The notes under the pieces are model-generated. The model searched no databases and was not told the DNA's origin. It worked only from the letters and a program-made list of their open reading frames with translations. This document shows, one piece after another, positions 60,719 to 64,000 of a DNA stretch of 64,000 nt; position 1 is the first letter of the stretch; each line of letters starts with the position of its first letter. This DNA comes from Desulfuromonadaceae bacterium. Its GTDB lineage: Bacteria; Desulfobacterota; Desulfuromonadia; Geobacterales; Pseudopelobacteraceae. Position numbers and translations under genes: made by a program. The stretch covers positions 153,882 to 217,881 of the forward strand of contig JAQTZV010000007.1 of assembly GCA_028687585.1 (NCBI GenBank), given 5' to 3'.

Positions 60719-61024
60719 TTATTTCAGTATTTCTGCTTTGACGTCATCATCAATGAAGCTTTCTTCTATCGCTTCTCTTGCCCATGACTCTTTGCATTGA
60801 GCCAGCACTCTAGCAGATCCTTCCGCTACCGATGGGACGGTACTCCACAGGGCGTTGCGTATCGAACGCAGTTCATTTGGCGAGGCTTTCCTGCCATCTG
60901 CCCAACTTCTGCACTGCTGGCAGAGAAGCGTCAGCGTTTCTATGTCAGGTGGTGCGTCAGGTTTATAATCCCAGACGCGTAGATCCTCCTTGCTTTCACA
61001 CCACTCACATGTAAAGCCTGCCAT
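60719..61024 (-). CDS. PhnA-like zinc-ribbon protein
   Basis: The 101-residue protein begins FTCEWCESKEDLRVWDYKP and LTLLCQQCRSWADG, two CxxC pairs as in the N-terminal zinc ribbon of PhnA/YjdM proteins. The C-terminal half (ALWSTVPSVAEGSARVLAQC) is typical of a PhnA branch. The physiological role is unclear. It lies alone; 61025-61216 contains nothing recognisable. Confidence 0.7.
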   Translation of the reverse strand: MAGFTCEWCESKEDLRVWDYKPDAPPDIETLTLLCQQCRSWADGRKASPNELRSIRNALWSTVPSVAEGSARVLAQCKESWAREAIEESFIDDDVKAEILK

Positions 61025-61216
61025 CGTTTACCGATGGCTTTTCCAAAGCTACTAATTTCATCCAGTCGGTCTTTGTTCCCCTGACACCCTTTTGCTATGG
61101 TTCGTTCCCTTATGCAATGCGTGTTATCTTGTGTACGGTCTTCTCAGCAATCATACCTTCGACAGCAGCAATAAAGCATTTCTGTTCTCTGCATTATCAT
61201 CCACCAGCACAACAAG

Positions 61217-61816
61217 TCACGATAATATCCTTGTGCCATTGGCAGCGACTGTTTCCTCTGCAAAGGAGCGCACTAACGGCATGAATCCTCGGAAATCGGA
61301 ACGCAGGCCATAAAAGTTCCGCTCCAACTCAACCTCACCGCCAGCAAGCGGATTTGTTCGTTTTAACCTTCGCGACATCCTCTCAAATGCTGTGCCAATT
61401 CCGCTCACTTCGCCATACGATGGCAAAAGCTCTTCAAAAATATACGGTACAAGCTTTTGCATACGTTCAGGCAGCTCTTCATAATGCTTTGTGATGACCG
61501 CTCTCGTCCTGACCAGATAATCACTGAGCGGTTCATCCGACCAGCTATTCCATTCTTTAACAAGGAAATGATCATAAAACAGATCAATCATTACTCCGCG
61601 ATACAGCCCGTAGTGTGGATCTATGCGCCGCCTGCTCTGCTGAAACAGCTCAGAACGACTGGAAAAAGAATCAATCCTGCGGTGTAGGTGAATTCCTTGT
61701 CGGATGCGCACGGGAAATCTTTCAGTCAGCGGTCCTTTGACAAAGTCTCCCATAAAGTTGCCGACCAGAATCTGCTCATCGTCACCGGAAAGCAGCATGT
61801 GAAAGAGGAAGTTCAT
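61217..61816 (-). CDS. acpH: Acyl carrier protein phosphodiesterase (AcpH)
   Basis: The 199-residue HD-like enzyme starts MNFLFHMLLSGDDEQILVGN and contains GNFMGDFVKG, GIHLHRRIDSF and YDHFLVKEW, the metal-binding His/Asp set of AcpH, which removes phosphopantetheine from ACP. It overlaps the upstream NRDE gene by 4 nt. Confidence 0.85.
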   Translation of the reverse strand: MNFLFHMLLSGDDEQILVGNFMGDFVKGPLTERFPVRIRQGIHLHRRIDSFSSRSELFQQSRRRIDPHYGLYRGVMIDLFYDHFLVKEWNSWSDEPLSDYLVRTRAVITKHYEELPERMQKLVPYIFEELLPSYGEVSGIGTAFERMSRRLKRTNPLAGGEVELERNFYGLRSDFRGFMPLVRSFAEETVAANGTRILS

Positions 61817-62589
61817 GGGCTGGACTTCTGTTGGAAGTTAAAGTTTTGTGTTGAGGACGTACCAGATGAATGGTCAAAGACCCGTTCGATGAACGTCGTA
61901 TACCCTTTTCGGTCCACCAATATGACAGTTGATGAGCGAGTACCGTATTCTTTATTTTCAATGTAGAGCGGTGAGAGCATCCGCTCCCTTTCAAGGCCTA
62001 CCCCGGTGTCGGGCAGCAGGTTGTCGGCAAACGGAACAGGGTCGGACAGTGCTGCAAAAATTTGTTCCGAATCAACGTTACCGTTTTGTACGATTGTCTC
62101 CATACGAGATTTGGCAATTGTTACCTTGGGCCAATGGCTGTCGAGCAGATGGTTGGATAACCCGTGGATACCGAAAGAGACAGGTCCCGATGAGCCCCCC
62201 CGGTTGGTGAAATAATACAATTTGTCGAGTGTGCCGTAGAGAAAATTGAAGCCATCATACTTCTGACCGTCCCGGTTTAGTGTCGCTTGATACTCTTCTG
62301 GAGTCAAACTCGCACCTTGCAAATAGTCTGACACCAACTTCCCTCGTGATGGTTGATCTTTTGCTTGCTTGCGTGGGTCACGGTAATTGGTGATGGCCGC
62401 AAATTTGCCAGTGGTCGTTAGACCCATCCAGGTCCCACCGGCCTGCATGTCGCGTCCCGCTACTAGGTATGGTGCGCTAAGCCAGAATCCGGCCGACTCG
62501 GTAGGTCGATCACGAAATTCATCGCGGTTTGCTCCGAGGATCATCTGGTAGTCTGGATGGCATTTATATGCAAATACGATAAGACACAT
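61813..62589 (-). CDS. NRDE (TANGO2-like) family protein
   Basis: The 258-residue protein starts MCLIVFAYKCHPDYQMILGA with NRDEF at 21-25 and WLSAPYLVAGRDMQAGGTWM, the N-terminal nucleophile-like family signature. TANGO2 relatives have been linked to haem or lipid handling; bacterial roles are unclear. It overlaps acpH and lies 16 bp after a thioesterase gene. Confidence 0.85.
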   Translation of the reverse strand: MCLIVFAYKCHPDYQMILGANRDEFRDRPTESAGFWLSAPYLVAGRDMQAGGTWMGLTTTGKFAAITNYRDPRKQAKDQPSRGKLVSDYLQGASLTPEEYQATLNRDGQKYDGFNFLYGTLDKLYYFTNRGGSSGPVSFGIHGLSNHLLDSHWPKVTIAKSRMETIVQNGNVDSEQIFAALSDPVPFADNLLPDTGVGLERERMLSPLYIENKEYGTRSSTVILVDRKGYTTFIERVFDHSSGTSSTQNFNFQQKSSP

Positions 62590-62605
62590 TTATCTATGGC
62601 AGCCT

Positions 62606-63112
62606 TTAAAGCTCGATAAACTTCGGGTCATTTTCATTTTGCACAACCCGCCAATCATTTTCTTCGGGGTCAAAATCAGCTATTTTTGATAGCGGTGCTT
62701 TCATATACCGACCTTTTGCAACAACTGCAATTTCACCGCTATCAAGAACAATCTCGCCGGTACCCTCGAAAAAACGGCTGTTTTGGGTGATTATCCTGCC
62801 AATAACTTTTACTTCCTTGTTTAGAGGTATCGGTTTTTTGAATTGAACTGACAGTTCTACTGTTATCCCCCAGATCTGCTCGGCATTTCCAATTGAAATT
62901 GCCCGACCTATTGTCTCATCAAGAATTGCAGAAGCGATTCCACCGTGAAGTCGACCTGGATAGCTTTGATGTTCTTCTGTAGGCATAAACCTCGCAATCA
63001 GCTCATTTCCGTCTGTCTCAAAAAATGAAGCTTTAAGACCGGAACTGTTCTTAAGTCCGCATATAAAGCATTGTTTAGAGTTGTGTTGTTTTCCAGTAAT
63101 TTTGTGCCGCAT
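62606..63112 (-). CDS. PaaI-type hotdog-fold thioesterase
   Basis: The 168-residue protein has an N-terminal CFICGLKNSSGL, then HGGIASAILDETIGRAI, the active-site helix of PaaI-like acyl-CoA thioesterases. VELSVQFKKPIPLNKEV and GRIITQNSRFFEGTGEIV form the hotdog sheet. The substrate is unknown. It probably begins the acpH unit. Confidence 0.82.
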   Translation of the reverse strand: MRHKITGKQHNSKQCFICGLKNSSGLKASFFETDGNELIARFMPTEEHQSYPGRLHGGIASAILDETIGRAISIGNAEQIWGITVELSVQFKKPIPLNKEVKVIGRIITQNSRFFEGTGEIVLDSGEIAVVAKGRYMKAPLSKIADFDPEENDWRVVQNENDPKFIEL

Positions 63113-63529
63113 TGATTAAGGCTCCTGATAATAAGGGCATGTACTGAATTCAATTTTATAGGCCAATGTGCTCAGCTATAATTTCTGTTCCGCAACGGTA
63201 CAAATAGATAATCAAATCAAAAAATACAGGTGAATACTGTTTGTTGCAACCTATATGCAACCTAATTATAAAAGTGCCTACACGAAATGGAGTAAGCCAT
63301 TGATTTTATGGCGTCCCTTGGCAGACGTACTTCGAGCTTTTTAATGCCGCCGGTTCAAATCCTGATTACGAATTCTAACGAGGTATGTCTGGATTTATTC
63401 TCCATTCGGACCAATCTCATTCACTTCGATTTCGAACTTATCAGACAGATCATGAATATTTTCATTACGGTGCTCTCAAATGATGAAGGGGATGGTTTTT
63501 TTTGAATGAGCTATGAATCGAACGTTCGT
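63113..63529. other. Gene-poor stretch
   Basis: No supported gene is seen. A tRNA-like fragment (GGTTCAAATCC near 63351) lacks a pairing T stem and acceptor stem. The 65-codon frame at 63308 has no ribosome site. CGAACGTTCG (63519-63528) is a perfect palindrome just before the -35 of the next gene. Confidence 0.5.
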
Positions 63530-63557
63530 TTGACAAATACCACAAAGATGATATACT
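63530..63557 (+). promoter_or_regulatory. Sigma-70 promoter of the 57-aa zinc-ribbon gene
   Basis: TTGACA (63530-63535), 16 bp, TATACT (63552-63557). The start should be near 63564, 68 nt before the ATG. The palindrome CGAACGTTCG abuts the -35 box upstream and may bind a regulator. Confidence 0.8.
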
Positions 63558-63631
63558 AAAATCACTGATATGAAACGGGCGAAAATACATCAAACATGTG
63601 CTACCACAAACGGAATAAAAAGGAGATAATT

Positions 63632-63805
63632 ATGAACTCAGACAATTTTTTTGAATGTGGAATCTGTTACTATCAGAGCTTGGCCAAAGATTTTACACCA
63701 ATTACTGTCAGCGCTAACTTCGCAGCTCTTGAATGTCCTAAATGTCTGAACAATGATGAAGACTCTTTCTGTGAAATAATTAATGAAGAAAGATTAGCGG
63801 CATAG
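63632..63805 (+). CDS. 57-aa CxxC small protein
   Basis: ATG behind AAAGGAG. The product has FECGICYYQSLAKDF and ALECPKCLNNDEDSFCEI, two CxxC pairs suggesting a zinc or rubredoxin-like knuckle, in an acidic protein. It has its own sigma-70 promoter and a clear terminator, so it is a real monocistronic gene. The family is not recognised. Confidence 0.7.
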   Translation: MNSDNFFECGICYYQSLAKDFTPITVSANFAALECPKCLNNDEDSFCEIINEERLAA

Positions 63806-63842
63806 TAAAAACCATCGTCGTCCGTTCCTTTTTTAAATTTAT

Positions 63843-63872
63843 AAACCGCCCTCTAAGCTGGGCGGTTTTTTT
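63843..63872 (+). terminator. Rho-independent terminator
   Basis: AAACCGCCC pairs with GGGCGGTTT, loop TCTAAGCT, then a T tract. It ends the 57-aa gene. A group II intron begins six bases later. Confidence 0.93.
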
Positions 63873-63877
63873 ATGTT

Positions 63878-64000
63878 GTGCGCCAGGCATGGCGCGTGGC
63901 GCGTAAGCGCCATCCAATCAGCTATGGTGGCTGATTGGTGACTTGGAGGTGCAAGTCCTCTTCGGACCCTGATGGTGGGAACCGATAGCCGGACGGCAAG
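63878..64000 (+). mobile_element. Group II intron, 5' part (probably class C), continues beyond window
   Basis: It begins GTGCGCCAGGCATGGCGC, the GUGYG 5' end of group II introns. Domain I hairpins follow (GGCGCGTAAGCGCC; CCAATCAGC / GCTGATTGG), then GGAGGTGCAAGTCCTC and CCGGACGGCAAG, typical of domain I. Its position directly behind a terminator stem is the insertion preference of class C introns. The reverse transcriptase ORF and 3' end lie outside the window. Confidence 0.8.

Noticed and set aside
63300..63370. tRNA-like sequence (GGCAGACGTAC ... GGTTCAAATCC)
   Set aside because: The T stem does not pair (GCCGG against CCTGA), and no acceptor stem or anticodon arm could be built. At most it is a decayed tRNA.
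63308..63505. 65-codon ORF
   Set aside because: No ribosome site, unusual composition and no recognised motif.
1..64000. CRISPR arrays, rRNA operons, replication origins
   Set aside because: No regularly spaced repeat-spacer array, rRNA sequence or DnaA-box cluster was seen. The only tandem repeats are the three 20-bp units at 30610.

Overview
The window looks like chromosome from a Gram-negative, anaerobic, respiratory bacterium of the Geobacter/Pelobacter type (Desulfuromonadia). The assignment is an inference. It rests on outer-membrane porins, pilT lying between recA and recX-alaS, a tungsten aldehyde:ferredoxin oxidoreductase, NtrC/sigma-54 regulation and many multi-PAS kinases. No rRNA and no intact tRNA were seen.

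Region 1 (1-6384, minus strand) handles tungstate/molybdate: a molybdenum-storage-like protein (partial), a TupC-type ATPase, two TupA-type binding proteins, a beta-propeller-like exported protein and a porin. The permease expected between tupA and tupC is missing; only a 16-codon hydrophobic ORF lies there. Region 2 (6491-11329, minus) holds a small membrane protein, an NAD aldehyde dehydrogenase, a porin, an AmiS/UreI channel with a decayed second copy of its 3' end, and a DUF4242 protein.

Region 3 (11840-28020) is an alcohol-oxidation and regulatory block. It contains an iron alcohol dehydrogenase, a PAS kinase with an NtrC-type regulator, moaA, a SPASM radical SAM enzyme preceded by a 54-aa ORF, a methanol/NDMA-type (nicotinoprotein-like) alcohol dehydrogenase with MoxR and CoxE-like partners, a Cys-rich small protein, glycerol dehydrogenase, a second paralogous kinase, an NADH pyrophosphatase and another radical SAM enzyme. 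Region 4 (28228-30950) is a small integron-like cassette cluster: three attC-like sites, a higBA module, a pseudogene and unknown genes, with no integrase in the window.

Region 5 (31045-46375) is the centrepiece. MFS, IclR and Nudix genes are followed by a sigma-54-driven mycofactocin operon: mftA, mftB, mftC, an OYE/FadH-family flavoenzyme, etfA, fixC, fixX, etfB and mftF. Next comes a tungsten aldehyde oxidoreductase with MoaD- and ThiF-like partners. No mftD or mftE is present. A consistent model is alcohol to aldehyde by nicotinoprotein dehydrogenases that pass electrons to mycofactocin, reoxidation of mycofactocin through OYE/ETF/FixCX to the quinone pool, and aldehyde to acid by AOR or the NAD enzyme. 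At least four good sigma-54 promoters sit in front of these genes, and an NtrC-type activator lies among them.

Region 6 (46388-63872, minus strand except the last gene) is housekeeping: argG-argF-argD-argB, a response-regulator/kinase hybrid, alaS, recX, pilT, recA, mutM, an exonuclease and small metabolic genes. The window ends in the 5' end of a group II intron inserted just behind a rho-independent terminator.
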